Notes under the pieces: model-generated
Seen by the model: the letters and a program-made list of their open reading frames with translations, nothing else
The model's database searches: none
What the model was told of the DNA's origin: nothing
Translations under genes and position numbers: made by a program
NCBI RefSeq assembly: GCF_002218025.2
Contig: NZ_AP018681.1
Location: forward strand, 248,001 to 312,000
Direction of reading: 5' to 3'
Length of the DNA stretch: 64,000 bases
Source of the DNA: Vibrio casei
GTDB lineage: Bacteria; Pseudomonadota; Gammaproteobacteria; Enterobacterales; Vibrionaceae
Shown here: positions 36,509 to 45,501 of the stretch, piece after piece
Layout: each line of letters begins with the position of its first letter
Position numbering within the stretch: position 1 is the first letter of the stretch

Positions 36509-36655
36509 GTGAAAGTGAGATTAACGAAAGGGAATCAAATCTTATTGAACGTATTATTTGTTGTTGTGGTTTTTAGTTTCGCGCTTCACACGAGTAACGC
36601 TTACGCACGAAAAACGATGCCGCTCGATATTCAGCACGATTTGTTTCTAACTTAA
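36509..36655 (+). pseudogene. Truncated exported protein, probably start of the ICE lytic transglycosylase gene
   Basis: From a GTG at 36509 (AAGGGA just upstream) the frame gives 48 residues. It has a clear signal peptide (ILLNVLFVVVVFSFALHTSNAYA), then about 15 residues and a stop. In PFGI-1-type ICEs the gene after TIGR03759 encodes an exported lytic transglycosylase (PFL_4694). The position and signal peptide fit, but no catalytic domain remains. The ICE apparently ends here. Confidence 0.45.
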
Positions 36656-36695
36656 ATCATGTACGTCAAGCGATGAAATCTTGAGTGTGAATCAA

Positions 36696-36857
36696 ATGGT
36701 TGAAATCAGGTTCGCAAAGGAGGTCGACCTGAAAGACCTATACAGATGGCCATTTAAATGGCTCAAATGTGCGCCTGTTGCGGCTTTAATCAAGAATGCA
36801 TACGATTGGGCTACTAATCATAACAACGAGGTTAGAGGGTCATTTAGAGGGAAATAA
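36696..36857 (+). CDS. Small hypothetical protein (53 residues)
   Basis: The ATG at 36696 opens a 53-residue frame (MVEIRFAKEVDLKDLYRW..., with an aromatic/basic cluster RWPFKWLKC). No family was recognised. The next small frame begins three bases after its stop, suggesting translational coupling. It lies between ICE remnants and hipBA. It may be a real small gene or the tail of a lost one. Confidence 0.35.
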   Translation: MVEIRFAKEVDLKDLYRWPFKWLKCAPVAALIKNAYDWATNHNNEVRGSFRGK

Positions 36858-36860
36858 GTC

Positions 36861-37007
36861 GTGGCGCTTAATTTGCACATTGATAGCGTTATTGTTCTTT
36901 GTCGCCGATACAATCAATACTCTATGAGCGGAAGAGAAAAGGGCTATTTGAATTCATTTGTCTACGAGTGGGGCCGAAGCCGCGTTTCTCATAGCAAGCG
37001 ACAGTAG
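36861..37007 (+). CDS. Small hypothetical protein (48 residues)
   Basis: A GTG start at 36861 is preceded by AGAGGG at 36845-36850. It gives 48 residues (MALNLHIDSVIVLCRRYNQY...), basic at the C-terminus. It directly follows the 53-residue frame. No recognised family; a low-confidence gene. Confidence 0.3.
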   Translation: MALNLHIDSVIVLCRRYNQYSMSGREKGYLNSFVYEWGRSRVSHSKRQ

Positions 37008-37071
37008 TATATTAGTATATTCATGGAATTGGAATCTGTTATTTATTCTGGAAGCACTGACAAATTTAAGT

Positions 37072-37115
37072 CCAGAACCATGCCAGAACCATGCCAGAAC
37101 CATGCCAGAACCATG
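37072..37115 (+). repeat. Four tandem copies of CCAGAACCATG
   Basis: The 11-bp unit CCAGAACCATG is repeated four times without a mismatch, followed by CAAG. It lies between the small ORFs and the hipBA promoter. Confidence 0.95.
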
Positions 37116-37283
37116 CAAGAAGGCTATGTAAGAAATCACCTAAGTTTTTATTAAAGTGTGGATTTGTAGGGTGTTAATTAAAGATGCCTTGAGGTCGTGA
37201 ACTATCTTTACTCTATTACAGAAAAATCCACATATTACTCGGCTAATAAATTAAATATACCTACAAGCGGATATTTCCACTCT

Positions 37284-37357
37284 CATCCCTTGGTGAGGAT
37301 AATATGGACGTAATCCCCACTAAGGGATATACTCTGATTTATCCTTAGTAAGGGATA
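37284..37357 (+). promoter_or_regulatory. Three HipB operators in 28-bp phase
   Basis: The E. coli HipB operator is TATCC-N8-GGATA. Here TATCC-ttagtaag-GGATA (37340-37357) is an exact match. AATCC-N8-GGATA (37312-37329) and CATCC-N8-GGATA (37284-37301) each differ at one base. The starts are exactly 28 bp apart. The hipB start follows 49 bases later. Confidence 0.9.
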
Positions 37358-37405
37358 ATTAGTTGTCTTGAACTTAGGCTTTATTTCGATAGAGGGTTGG
37401 AACGA

Positions 37406-37654
37406 ATGATATATAGTCCAAAACAGTTAGCCGATATGATGCTATTGATACGCCAAAAAAATGGATGGACACAATTAGAATTGGCAAAAAAAGTCGGTAT
37501 AAAACAAGCGACGATTTCTAATTTCGAGAACAACCCCAATAAAACAACACTTTCGACTTTCTTCAAGCTTGCCCAAGCAATGGATATCTCATTAATTATC
37601 CAAGAAAAATCCCAGCTGGCATCATCAGATGTAAACGATGACGAGAATTGGTAA
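37406..37654 (+). CDS. hipB: HipB-type antitoxin and autorepressor
   Basis: The product is 82 residues from the ATG at 37406, preferred over a TTG nine bases upstream because GAGGG lies at a proper distance. It has an HTH_3/Xre fold: LADMMLLIRQKNGWTQLELAKKVGIKQATISNFE (by position, residues 6-40). It should bind the three TATCC-N8-GGATA operators just upstream and hold HipA inactive. The stop and the hipA start overlap as TAATG. The antitoxin is intact although its toxin gene is disrupted. Confidence 0.9.
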   Translation: MIYSPKQLADMMLLIRQKNGWTQLELAKKVGIKQATISNFENNPNKTTLSTFFKLAQAMDISLIIQEKSQLASSDVNDDENW

Positions 37655-38195
37655 TGCAAAAGTTAATCGCATATATGAACGGTGAACTTGTTGGCACCTT
37701 GGAAAAACATAAAAACGGTGCTCACAGTTTTCAATATGATAAGAACTGGGTAGCCAATGCAATGACTCGGCCATTGTCCTTGTCTCTAAAACTTCAATTA
37801 CCACCTATCACTTCTGATGCCGTTATCAATTATTTTGATAATCTCTTACCTGATAGCCCTCAAGTGAGAGATAGAATCGTTGCAAGGTATCAAACCTCAT
37901 CAAAGCAACCATTTGATCTCTTAAAAGAAGTTGGCAAGGATAGTGTTGGTGCGATCACTTTACTTCCTCCTAAATACCCTTTTAAAAAAGAACCTCTCAA
38001 CTACGAAGTGCTGGATGATAAAAAGTTAGAAAGTGTCCTTTGTGCATACCAGTCGGATATTCCGCTCGGGATGCTTGAAGAGGAAGATGACTTTAGGATC
38101 TCAGTGGCCGGTGTCCAAGAAAAAACAGCACTCTGATCCGCTCCAGCTGTTTTGGACACTGAGTTAAGTGAGTACAATCACTAACGAGGTGAACA

Positions 38196-38480
38196 ATGAC
38201 AACTAAGAAAACTAGAATTAAACATTCCCCTGAATTTAAAGCAGAAGCCCTAAAACTAGCAGAGAGAGTGGGAGTAGCTGCGGCTGCAAGGCAGCTTTCT
38301 TTACATGAATCTCAAATCTACGGGTGGCGGAAGAACTCGAAGAAAGACACCAATACTAGTCAGCGAGAACAAGAGCTAGCCGCAGAGGTTGCCAAGCTCA
38401 AAAGGCAGTTGGCTGAGCAAGCAGAAGAGCTAGAAATTGTAAAAAAGGCCGCCACCTACTTCGCGAAAAATCTAAAGTAA
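38196..38480 (+). CDS. IS3 family transposase OrfA
   Basis: The protein has 94 residues. The HTH_Tnp_1 helix-turn-helix (FKAEALKLAERVGVAAAARQLSLHESQIYGWRK by position, residues 13-45) is followed by a leucine zipper (QELAAEVAKLKRQLAEQAEELEIVKKA by position). The end A-rich GCGAAAAATC is a possible -1 frameshift site for making the OrfAB fusion. Confidence 0.92.
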   Translation: MTTKKTRIKHSPEFKAEALKLAERVGVAAAARQLSLHESQIYGWRKNSKKDTNTSQREQELAAEVAKLKRQLAEQAEELEIVKKAATYFAKNLK

Positions 38481-38494
38481 ATTGCTACGAATTT

Positions 38495-39346
38495 ATGCTC
38501 GAACACCTGATGTACTTCAATATTGTACGTATGGCTAAGGTATTCGGGGTATCCCGAAGTGGGTTTTATTACTGGGTTAAACATCGCCATAAGGCTAGCC
38601 AACGCGAGGCAGTTCGCCAAGAGCTTGATACAAAGGTCAAAGAAGCTTTTGATAACAGCAAAGGCCGAGATGGCTCAAGGCGAATCCAAAAAGAACTGTC
38701 TGAGAGCGGTGATAACCACAATGTGAAAACCATTGCGGCCAGTATGAAGCGTCAAGATTTAACGCCGAAAGCGGCACGTAAATTTAAGTGCACGACAGAC
38801 AGCAAGCATCAAATGCCAGTTGCTCCAAACTTGCTGGCTCAGAACTTTAACGCAGCGGCTCCGAATGAAAAATGGGCGGGAGACATCACCTATGTTGCGA
38901 CAAGCGAAGGCTGGTTGTACTTGGCAGTAATTATTGACCTTTACTCAAGACAAGTAATCGGATGGTCTATGGATACCAGAATGACGGCTACGCTGGTCTG
39001 TGATGCTCTATCAATGGCTTTGTTCCGTCGCGAATTTCCTGAGCAGGTTATCGTTCATAGTGATCGAGGTAGTCAGTACTGCTCAAAAGATTATCGAGAC
39101 CTCATAACTGTTTATAATCTAAAGCAAAGTATGAGTAGGAAAGGAAACTGCTGGGACAATGCTTGTGTTGAGAGCTTCTTCCATTCGATGAAAGTTGAAG
39201 CGATCCAATATGAGCCGATTATGACGAGAGACCAGATGCGTCAAACGATCTTCGAGTACATAGAGGTTGATTATAATCGGACAAGAAGGCACAGTGCTCT
39301 TGGGTATCTAAGCCCTGTTAACTTTGAACAGCAAAATGTCGCTTAA
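38495..39346 (+). CDS. IS3 family transposase OrfB (DDE catalytic)
   Basis: The protein has 283 residues with an HTH_21 region and rve integrase core. The DDE triad is visible: WAGDITYVAT near 127, IVHSDRGSQYCS near 187, and NACVESFFHSMKVE near 222. It is in the -1 frame relative to OrfA and would normally be made as a frameshift fusion. It appears intact. Confidence 0.93.
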   Translation: MLEHLMYFNIVRMAKVFGVSRSGFYYWVKHRHKASQREAVRQELDTKVKEAFDNSKGRDGSRRIQKELSESGDNHNVKTIAASMKRQDLTPKAARKFKCTTDSKHQMPVAPNLLAQNFNAAAPNEKWAGDITYVATSEGWLYLAVIIDLYSRQVIGWSMDTRMTATLVCDALSMALFRREFPEQVIVHSDRGSQYCSKDYRDLITVYNLKQSMSRKGNCWDNACVESFFHSMKVEAIQYEPIMTRDQMRQTIFEYIEVDYNRTRRHSALGYLSPVNFEQQNVA

Positions 39347-40329
39347 TGAAGTGTCCAGTCTGGCTGGAGCAGATCACTCTTATTGGTTGATGGACAGTGG
39401 TGTATACCGAAAGGGAACACGCCTACCACTCACATTATCAAATTACCCATAGGGGAAATACAACAAGCAAATTCAACACTTGATCTTAAAGATAGTGTAG
39501 AAAATGAATATCTTTGTATTGAGTTAGCAAGAGCTTTGGGATTTGCAGTACCTAAGGTCAGTATCATCAAAACAGATAGCCTTAAAGCTTTAGCGGTGGA
39601 GCGGTTTGATAGGCGCTGGACAAAAGATAAGGCAGGGATATTACGTTTACCTCAGGAAGATATTTGCCAAGTATTTGGTCTGTCTTCATCCATTAAATAC
39701 GAATCTCAAGGTGGTCCTAGTATTGCTCAGATCATGGAGTTATTAATGGGTTCAAGTAATGCGATAGAAGATCGCTATAACTTTATGAGATTCCAAGTGT
39801 TTCAATGGCTTATTGGTGCGACAGATGGCCATGCTAAAAACTTTTCCATTCATATTGGGAAAGGAGGGAGCTACCGACTTACGCCATTTTACGATATTTT
39901 GTCGGCCTACCCATTACTCGGTGGAAAAGGGCTCAATATCAGAAAATTAAAGTTGTCGATGGGCTTGAAAGCAACCAAGGGAAAGAAGTACGAAATCAGT
40001 AAAATTTTACCTCGCCACTTTTTAGATACCGCTAAAGCTGTCAATTTTAGTCAAGATACGATGCAAGAGATAATCGATGAAATGAAAGGTGCATTACCTG
40101 ATGCTATCGCAAGAGTAAGTGCAGCACTGCCTCAAGGTTTTCCTAAGCATGTTTCAGATTCGATTTTTGAAAATACTGAGAAAATAATGAGTAAGATTTA
40201 ACTATATAAACCCTAAAAAGAAGTTATGACACTTATCATTAAATAAACAATTGAATGGCATTTTTTGATTAATGAATATAGTTTTTTTTAGTTAAATTGG
40301 CCGAATATTGATTCTTACTCAAAACAATC

Positions 40330-41880
40330 GTAACTATTCACCCACGAGCTATTGACGACGGTTTACGCTAAAAATACTGGCGCCTGATAATCAACTTTCA
40401 ACATGTGATGTTCGACGATTTCACGTAGCCATTTATAAGCAGAGACCTGCTGAAGTTTGGCTGTTTCTATCAGCGAGAACATTCGTTCGCGGAACGGGTC
40501 GCCTCGATATGAGCGAGTCACGTAACAACACTTCCTCATCAGTATGTAATTACGGAGAACTCGCTCCGCTGCGTTGTTTGTTAACGGGCACTCGGAGTCG
40601 TCCATAAACCGCCAGACCATGGCATCATCAGCGATGAGGTTTCGACATCTACCTCGATATCGTTTTGAGCATTGATAACTACCCAATTTGAGCCAATGAA
40701 GCCAGCTCTTTCGTAATCGCCTGAGTCGGCGGTAATATTGGCTTTCGGTAATTTTTTCTTCGATATATCGGTGATGACACCTGAATACGCTATGAGCGAT
40801 TAAAGCGAGTTTTTCTCCGATTTTTTGGTTTTCAGGACAAACGCTTTCCTCGATAGCGATGACGTTCCTTAATATGTGAGCCCAGCATAATTGGCGCTTA
40901 GATTCGTCGATATATTTGTAGGCAGAATATTGGTCAGTCACTAAAAGGTGTGAAACCGCTTCACCAAGTAGTCGTTTGGCAGCATGTTGGTTTCTTCCAC
41001 TGTTAATTTAGAAAAAGGCTACGTCATTGCTGAGTGCGGCCCACATCCAGCGTTTATCATTATTGCGCTGATGCGAAGTCTCATCAGCCATAATCAGTTT
41101 AGATGCTTTGACTGTTTCATGAATTTGAGTATGAGTATCGGCTAAGTATTCAGTGACTCGTCCTTGCGCCGCTGATATTGCACCTGTTGAGAAGTTAAGC
41201 TGGAAGACGTCTTTCAACATAGATTGTATTTTACCTATGCTTTGGTGGTGCTGCGTCGCCTGGATTGCGATAAAGCTATGTAGATTTGACCCCATTTGAA
41301 CATCGGGCACAGACTCTGGAAGCTCCGCTTGATGCTTATCACCACACCATGAGCACTTGAGCACTCGCCTTTAAAAATTTGATGTTCAACAAGCGTGTAT
41401 GAGATATCTGGCAAGTCAAAGATTTGGTGTCGTTTATAAGGTTTTCGATTTGGAATAACACACCCACCGCAGTGGCATATCTTATTCGGTAAATATTGCT
41501 CAACCGAGGCGCTCTCTTCAATAGGATGAAGCAGTCGGCGATGGCCTTTATGACCTGGTTGAGCTCCTTGCTTTTTTCCAGATTTCTTCCGATTTGGCGA
41601 AGTATTCTTAGCTTTATTATGCAGGGGTTGTTGAGATGATGGCACAGAAGAGTTTCGACTATTTTGATTTAGTCGGTCTTCAAGCTCTGCCAGCTTATTC
41701 CATAAAAAGTGGATGATGTCTTTCGCCTCTTCAGGCGAATCGAAATCTGGCGGTGGAGGTAATGTTTTCTTATTCATACCTCCAGATTGCCACCACAAAA
41801 AGATCACTCAAGTTGAATGTGGGATCAAGTTAACTCAGTCACATAAATTTGCTGTCAATAGCTCCTGGGTGAATAGTTAC
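40330..41880 (-). mobile_element. Defective IS66-family (ISBst12-like) element, copy 1
   Basis: The element is 1551 bp with terminal repeats GTAACTATTCACCCA / TGGGTGAATAGTTAC; 26 of the outer 27 bases match. It carries one large transposase gene and no tnpA/tnpB, as in the ISBst12 group. No flanking 8-bp duplication is seen (AAACAATC left, GAATATCT right). It is nearly identical to copy 2 at 51921-53472 in the same orientation. Confidence 0.88.
40363..41807 (-). pseudogene. IS66-type transposase with frameshift and stop, copy 1
   Basis: Three pieces are read from 41807 downwards. The first is the N-terminal coil and zinc-finger part, with a CHCGG knuckle. The frame shifts near 41370, between FKGECS and LKCSWCGDKH. 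The DDE start (LIMADETSHQRNNDKRWMWA) then runs to an in-frame TAA at 41008. The same frame resumes as DQYSAYKYIDESKRQLCWAH and the C-terminal NNAAERVLRNYILMRKCCY. A one-base loss in a run of A near 40370 also changes the last residues relative to copy 2. No active transposase can be made. Confidence 0.88.
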
Positions 41881-42185
41881 GAATATCTTGATTTAGGCAA
41901 TCTCGATATTGCATGAAAACAGCCGCTGATCTTTCATTTTATTTCAAACAATTCCACTCCATACCTGTGACCAAGATTAAAGATTTTATCGAATATCAAA
42001 TCATTCAGTTTCATATTCAAAACAAGTAAACCGGCTAACCGATTAATCTAATAGAGAAAAGCCCAGCCTAAGACTAACCCTTCGTTTCATGAAAATACGG
42101 TAATGTTTAGACTATGATCGTATTCTCAACTTTCAAAGCATTCATCTTTTAAGATCAAAAACACCTCTTACTAAAGGATAGATTT

Positions 42186-42980
42186 ATGAAACATTGGCTA
42201 ATCCCTCTCTCATTATTATTTTGCTTACCTGTTACTGCTGCTGAACAACAAAACCAAGATACGCTGGCACAAAGCGGGCAAAAGAACACCACTGACACCC
42301 CATTATCTGGCGCAGAAGTCTATAGCTTAGATACCGTCCATTTTGGTAAGTTTGTCGTACGCATGAAGTTAGTCTCTGTACCAGGAGCTGTCTCCTCATT
42401 CTTTACTTATGACAATCAATCATGGCAAGGGGAAGGCCGACCATGGCGAGAAATTGATATCGAATCAATTGGAATAAAACCGGACACCTTACAGACTAAC
42501 TTGATCACAGGTACGCTCGATAAACGGGAACATTCAGAGCACAAACATTCAGTCGAAAAACTGACTGATTTCCATACCTACAGTCTGGAATGGACCCCTG
42601 ACCATATTAGTTGGCAAGTGGATAACAAAACGCTTCATAAGGAAACCGCACAAAATTCGCAACAAGTCGTTGATATGAGGGACACGCCTCAGACCTACCG
42701 CATGAATGTATGGATTTCAGAAGCAATAGGATGGGTAGGAAAGTTCGAGAAAGAATCGTTACCTGCTTATCAAACCATTGATTGGATTGAATACCACTCC
42801 TACCAAAAAGATGGCAGTTTTAAATTAGAATGGAGAGATGACTTCAACAGTTTTGACAACAAAAGATGGGGCAAAGGGGATTGGGGCTTCCCGAGCAATC
42901 TCGTCATCTTCTCACCTAAAAACGCCTATATTAAAGATGGAAAGCTAATTTTGGCATTAACCTCAAGCGAAGATAATTAA
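42186..42980 (+). CDS. GH16 beta-1,3-1,4-glucanase (lichenase), circularly permuted type
   Basis: The protein has 264 residues with a signal peptide (ends PVTAA). The catalytic motif is seen as PWREIDIESIG near residues 94-104 (nucleophile and acid-base Glu in E-I-D-I-E). It is preceded by SGAEVYSLDTVHFGKF and followed by FHTYSLEWTPDHISWQVD. The strand block W-x-D-x-F-x-x-F...RWGKGDWGF...NAYIKDGKLILALTS, which begins ordinary GH16 lichenases, lies here at the C-terminus (about 218-262). This order is that of the naturally permuted Fibrobacter succinogenes enzyme. It lacks that enzyme's C-terminal extension. Secreted; it should cleave mixed-linkage beta-glucan. Confidence 0.92.
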   Translation: MKHWLIPLSLLFCLPVTAAEQQNQDTLAQSGQKNTTDTPLSGAEVYSLDTVHFGKFVVRMKLVSVPGAVSSFFTYDNQSWQGEGRPWREIDIESIGIKPDTLQTNLITGTLDKREHSEHKHSVEKLTDFHTYSLEWTPDHISWQVDNKTLHKETAQNSQQVVDMRDTPQTYRMNVWISEAIGWVGKFEKESLPAYQTIDWIEYHSYQKDGSFKLEWRDDFNSFDNKRWGKGDWGFPSNLVIFSPKNAYIKDGKLILALTSSEDN

Positions 42981-43005
42981 CCTACCGCAAAGCCATAAAC
43001 GCAAA

Positions 43006-43038
43006 AAAGGCGCTCAATTGCTTGAACGCCTTTCTTTA
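43006..43038 (+). terminator. Terminator after the lichenase gene
   Basis: AAAGGCG (43006-43012) and CGCCTTT (43027-43033) enclose an inner TCAA-ttgc-TTGA stem and are followed by CTTT. Confidence 0.7.
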
Positions 43039-43042
43039 AACT

Positions 43043-43064
43043 TGGTGGTGGGCGGACTTGAACC
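43043..43064 (-). tRNA. tRNA 3'-end remnant (T-arm/acceptor and CCA), possible att site
   Basis: The minus strand reads GGTTCAAGTCCGCCCACCACCA: a T-loop GTTCAAGTCC, an acceptor tail and an encoded CCA. The rest of a tRNA is not found upstream (43065-43140), and the T-stem pairs poorly. Such 3'-end copies are typical att sites left by tRNA-targeting integrases. No integrase gene is present nearby. Confidence 0.5.
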
Positions 43065-43229
43065 TAAGACTTTAGACCTTGATATATAAGCATTATTATT
43101 TTTATCCATGATTTTGTGGTACTAACCGTGGTACTAAAATGAAAAGTCATTAATAAACTTTAATGGAAGATAGCATTCGTATTTCCAAACAAGCTCTCAC
43201 TAGACGTAACCTAATAATAGCTATTTTTA

Positions 43230-43655
43230 TCAATCAATTTCCGGCGGCTCGTCTTTTCCCATCCAATCAAGAGGAGATGCTAGTTCCACCAAATCCTTTT
43301 ACTCATCTATATCTATAGTATTAAACTTATTACTTATATATAAATACTGCATCCATAAAATCGCAGATTTCCCAGTAACTAGTTGCTCTGGTTTTCTTCC
43401 ATTTTTTTTATATTCTTCATTCAAAGATTCTGCTACTTTCTGTAATTCTGTTTGGCCTTTATTTCGAGAGTCATGTACACCCCCAAAAAATATAGTACTG
43501 CTACTCAACGCTGTTTCCTTTGAGGAAAAATGAGAAGAAAAAACACTCGTTAAGTATTCAATGAATTTGAAACAATAACATCCTTCGGGATACCTATTGG
43601 GCACCACACTATAATCTGGGCTATAGTCCAAATTTATTGTATCCGCGCCATGAAC
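43230..43655 (-). pseudogene. Truncated unknown protein (C-terminal part)
   Basis: The minus frame gives HGADTINLDYSPDYSVVPNR..., KGQTELQKVAESLNEEYKKN and WMQYLYISNKFNTIDIDE, then a TAA at 43299. In the same frame it continues KDLVELASPLDWMGKDEPPE to a TGA at 43230. The start is fused to the end of an IS66 fragment, so the first 8-15 residues of the open frame are artefact. No family was recognised. It is probably the tail of an accessory gene carrying one nonsense mutation. Confidence 0.5.
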
Positions 43656-43671
43656 CCACGGGGCGATATTG

Positions 43672-44425
43672 TTAGTGTTTAAAGTTCCAAGGCAGGAGTG
43701 CATCGATATCAGGTTCCGCTTTCGCTAACTCCTGCATGCACTTGACCATGTAGTCGTAAACGATAAGGCCGTTGGCTTTCGCTGTCTCGACGATACTGTA
43801 AAGCATCGCGCTCGCTTCAGCTCCATTGGGATTGGTCGAGAAGAGCCAGTTCTTTCTCCCAATAACCAGCGGTTTTATTGCGCGTTCAGCTCGGTTGTTG
43901 TCTATCGATAAGTGACCGTCATCGATATAGCGGGTGAGCTTCGGCCACTGACCGAGCGTGTATTTTATTGCTTTACCCAGCGGGCTAGACTCAAGCACTT
44001 TCTGAGTTGTCATCCATTCATAAAGCTCATCCAGTATCGGCTTAGCATGCTCTTGGCGCTCTGCTTTCCGCTTTTCGGCACTGGCACCTTTTAAGCGTGA
44101 TTCTATTCCATAAAGCTTCTGGATTTTGGCCAACGCTTTATCCGCTTTACCTGACTTGCCTTTGCCTTGAAGCTTTTTCGCCTCCATGAACTTGCGCCGA
44201 GCATGCGCGAAGCAACCGACATTGGTGACGAGATGAAGCCCATCATAAACACCATAGCCATCGGTTTGCAGATACCCATCATAGTCGCCCAAGAAGGCAA
44301 CGGGGCACGCCCTCGCGCGACTGTTTTGATAGTCGTACAAGACGATATTTTTCACATTGGGGAGTGCGGCATCTGGCGAGTCTGCGCCCGAGCAGTAGAG
44401 CCACATGTAACACTGTTTATCTTCT
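43672..44425 (-). pseudogene. IS66 family TnpC, C-terminal fragment
   Basis: About 250 residues remain: YMWLYCSGADSPDA, YDYQNSRARACPVAFLGDYDGYLQTDGY (by position), CFAHARRKFMEAKK, IDNNRAERAIKPLVIGRKNW and the end DALLPWNFKH. The N-terminal 250 residues, tnpA and tnpB are absent; the break lies near 44425-44440 next to the nitrilase stop codon. It is a different IS66 subgroup from the copies at 18854 and 40330. Confidence 0.9.
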
Positions 44426-44483
44426 TTGAGGACATTTGACCCGCATAGAACATAATGATCTTGTTCTATGCTTCTTTGGGGCT

Positions 44484-45401
44484 CTAACTTATATGAATCG
44501 GCTTTCTTTGGCTTTCATCTACATGCAGTTGGAAAATGTCATTGCGAGCATAATGCCCAACAGTATCCAAATCGTAACGGGCTTCAACAATTTCTTCGAG
44601 GTTAATCTCAGCGCATATTAGTGTGTCTTGGTCATAAATCGGCCCAGCCAATACTTCTCCCATTGGTGATATGATCACGCTGCCACCACGAATCAATACT
44701 TGTTCATCAGGCCACTCAGTACTAAGTCCTTGCTCTGATGGGGATAACTGATGCTGGCATGCGCTGACAAGGAACATACGGCCTTCATAAGCGATATGAC
44801 GCATACTTGCTTGCCATATTTCTCTATCATCAACAGTAGATGCACACCAGACCTGGACGCCTTTAGCATACATACTGGCTCGTAGTAACGGCATGTAATT
44901 CTCCCAGCAAATAGCGCCACCAATTCGCCCTACAGTTGTGTCCACAACTGATAGAGTTGAGCCATCGCCTAGCCCCCAAACTAAGCGTTCACTAGCAGTA
45001 GGCATTAGTTTACGGTGTTTGCCTACAAGTTCACCTTGTTCAGAAATATATAATGATGTGCAATATAGGGTAGTGCCGTCCCGTTCAATAACTCCAATAA
45101 CTATAGTAGTTTGAGTTCTTTGAGCCAACTTACAAAGCTTGTCCACTTCGGGACCGTCAAGCTCAATTGCCTGTTGCCAATAAGCAAGATATTCCTTTCG
45201 CCCCAAAGGGGTTCTATATCCGATCCTAGCGCCAAAATCGGCCCCTTTGGGATAGCCACCCAATAACGCTTCTGGCATTACCAGTAGTTGGCAGTTTGAA
45301 TCTAATATTTGTTGTTCGTATTCTAATATATTATCTAGGGTTTTTTGAGTCCCCTGTGGGTCAGAGCCTATTTGAAGAGCTGCTACTTTTTTGATAACCA
45401 T
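44484..45401 (-). CDS. Nitrilase
   Basis: The protein has 305 residues, the usual nitrilase length. The Glu-Lys-Cys triad is visible: [17 protein letters not shown] near 42 (Glu), [15 protein letters not shown] near 130 (Lys), and [15 protein letters not shown] near 163 (Cys). The last motif, C-W-E-N-x-M-P, is the signature of true nitrilases (EC 3.5.5.1), which turn nitriles into carboxylic acids and ammonia. It is divergent from the LysR gene at 45502, probably its regulator. The stop lies close to an IS66 fragment. Confidence 0.9.
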   Translation of the reverse strand: MVIKKVAALQIGSDPQGTQKTLDNILEYEQQILDSNCQLLVMPEALLGGYPKGADFGARIGYRTPLGRKEYLAYWQQAIELDGPEVDKLCKLAQRTQTTIVIGVIERDGTTLYCTSLYISEQGELVGKHRKLMPTASERLVWGLGDGSTLSVVDTTVGRIGGAICWENYMPLLRASMYAKGVQVWCASTVDDREIWQASMRHIAYEGRMFLVSACQHQLSPSEQGLSTEWPDEQVLIRGGSVIISPMGEVLAGPIYDQDTLICAEINLEEIVEARYDLDTVGHYARNDIFQLHVDESQRKPIHIS

Positions 45402-45501
45402 GTGTAAAGCCTCTTATTTGTTATGTAGTCAATAAGTAGAATTGAGTTTAACTTTACATCCTGTCTTGATAGTAATGAAATTAATATTATATAATACAGA
45501 T

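Larger units (their letters stand above)
38134..39376 (+). mobile_element. IS3 family element inserted in hipA
   Basis: The element is 1243 bp. Ends TGATCCGCTCCAGC... and ...GCTGGAGCAGATCA are imperfect inverted repeats. A 3-bp target duplication CTC lies at 38131-38133 and 39377-39379. It encodes OrfA and OrfB in the usual IS3 arrangement. A 42-bp piece from its left end recurs alone at 57591-57632. Confidence 0.95.
37654..40201 (+). pseudogene. hipA: hipA toxin kinase gene split by an IS3-family element
   Basis: The N-terminal part (37654-38133, about 160 residues) contains the HipA_N domain and the serine loop FRISVAGVQEK, where E. coli HipA autophosphorylates. The C-terminal part (from 39377 to 40201) holds the kinase core: ATDGHAKNFS with the catalytic Asp, and PFYDILSAYP with the metal-binding Asp. 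The IS inserted in codons K-T-A-L with a CTC duplication. Removing 38134-39379 restores an uninterrupted frame (EKTALLLVDGQW) of roughly 435 residues. The known function is phosphorylation of glutamyl-tRNA synthetase; it is now inactivated. Confidence 0.93.

Noticed and set aside
36954..37139. Minus-strand ORF with H-G-S-G-M-V-L-A-W-F-W repeats
   Set aside because: The repeating peptide only reflects the 11-bp tandem repeat CCAGAACCATG; there is no other coding sign.
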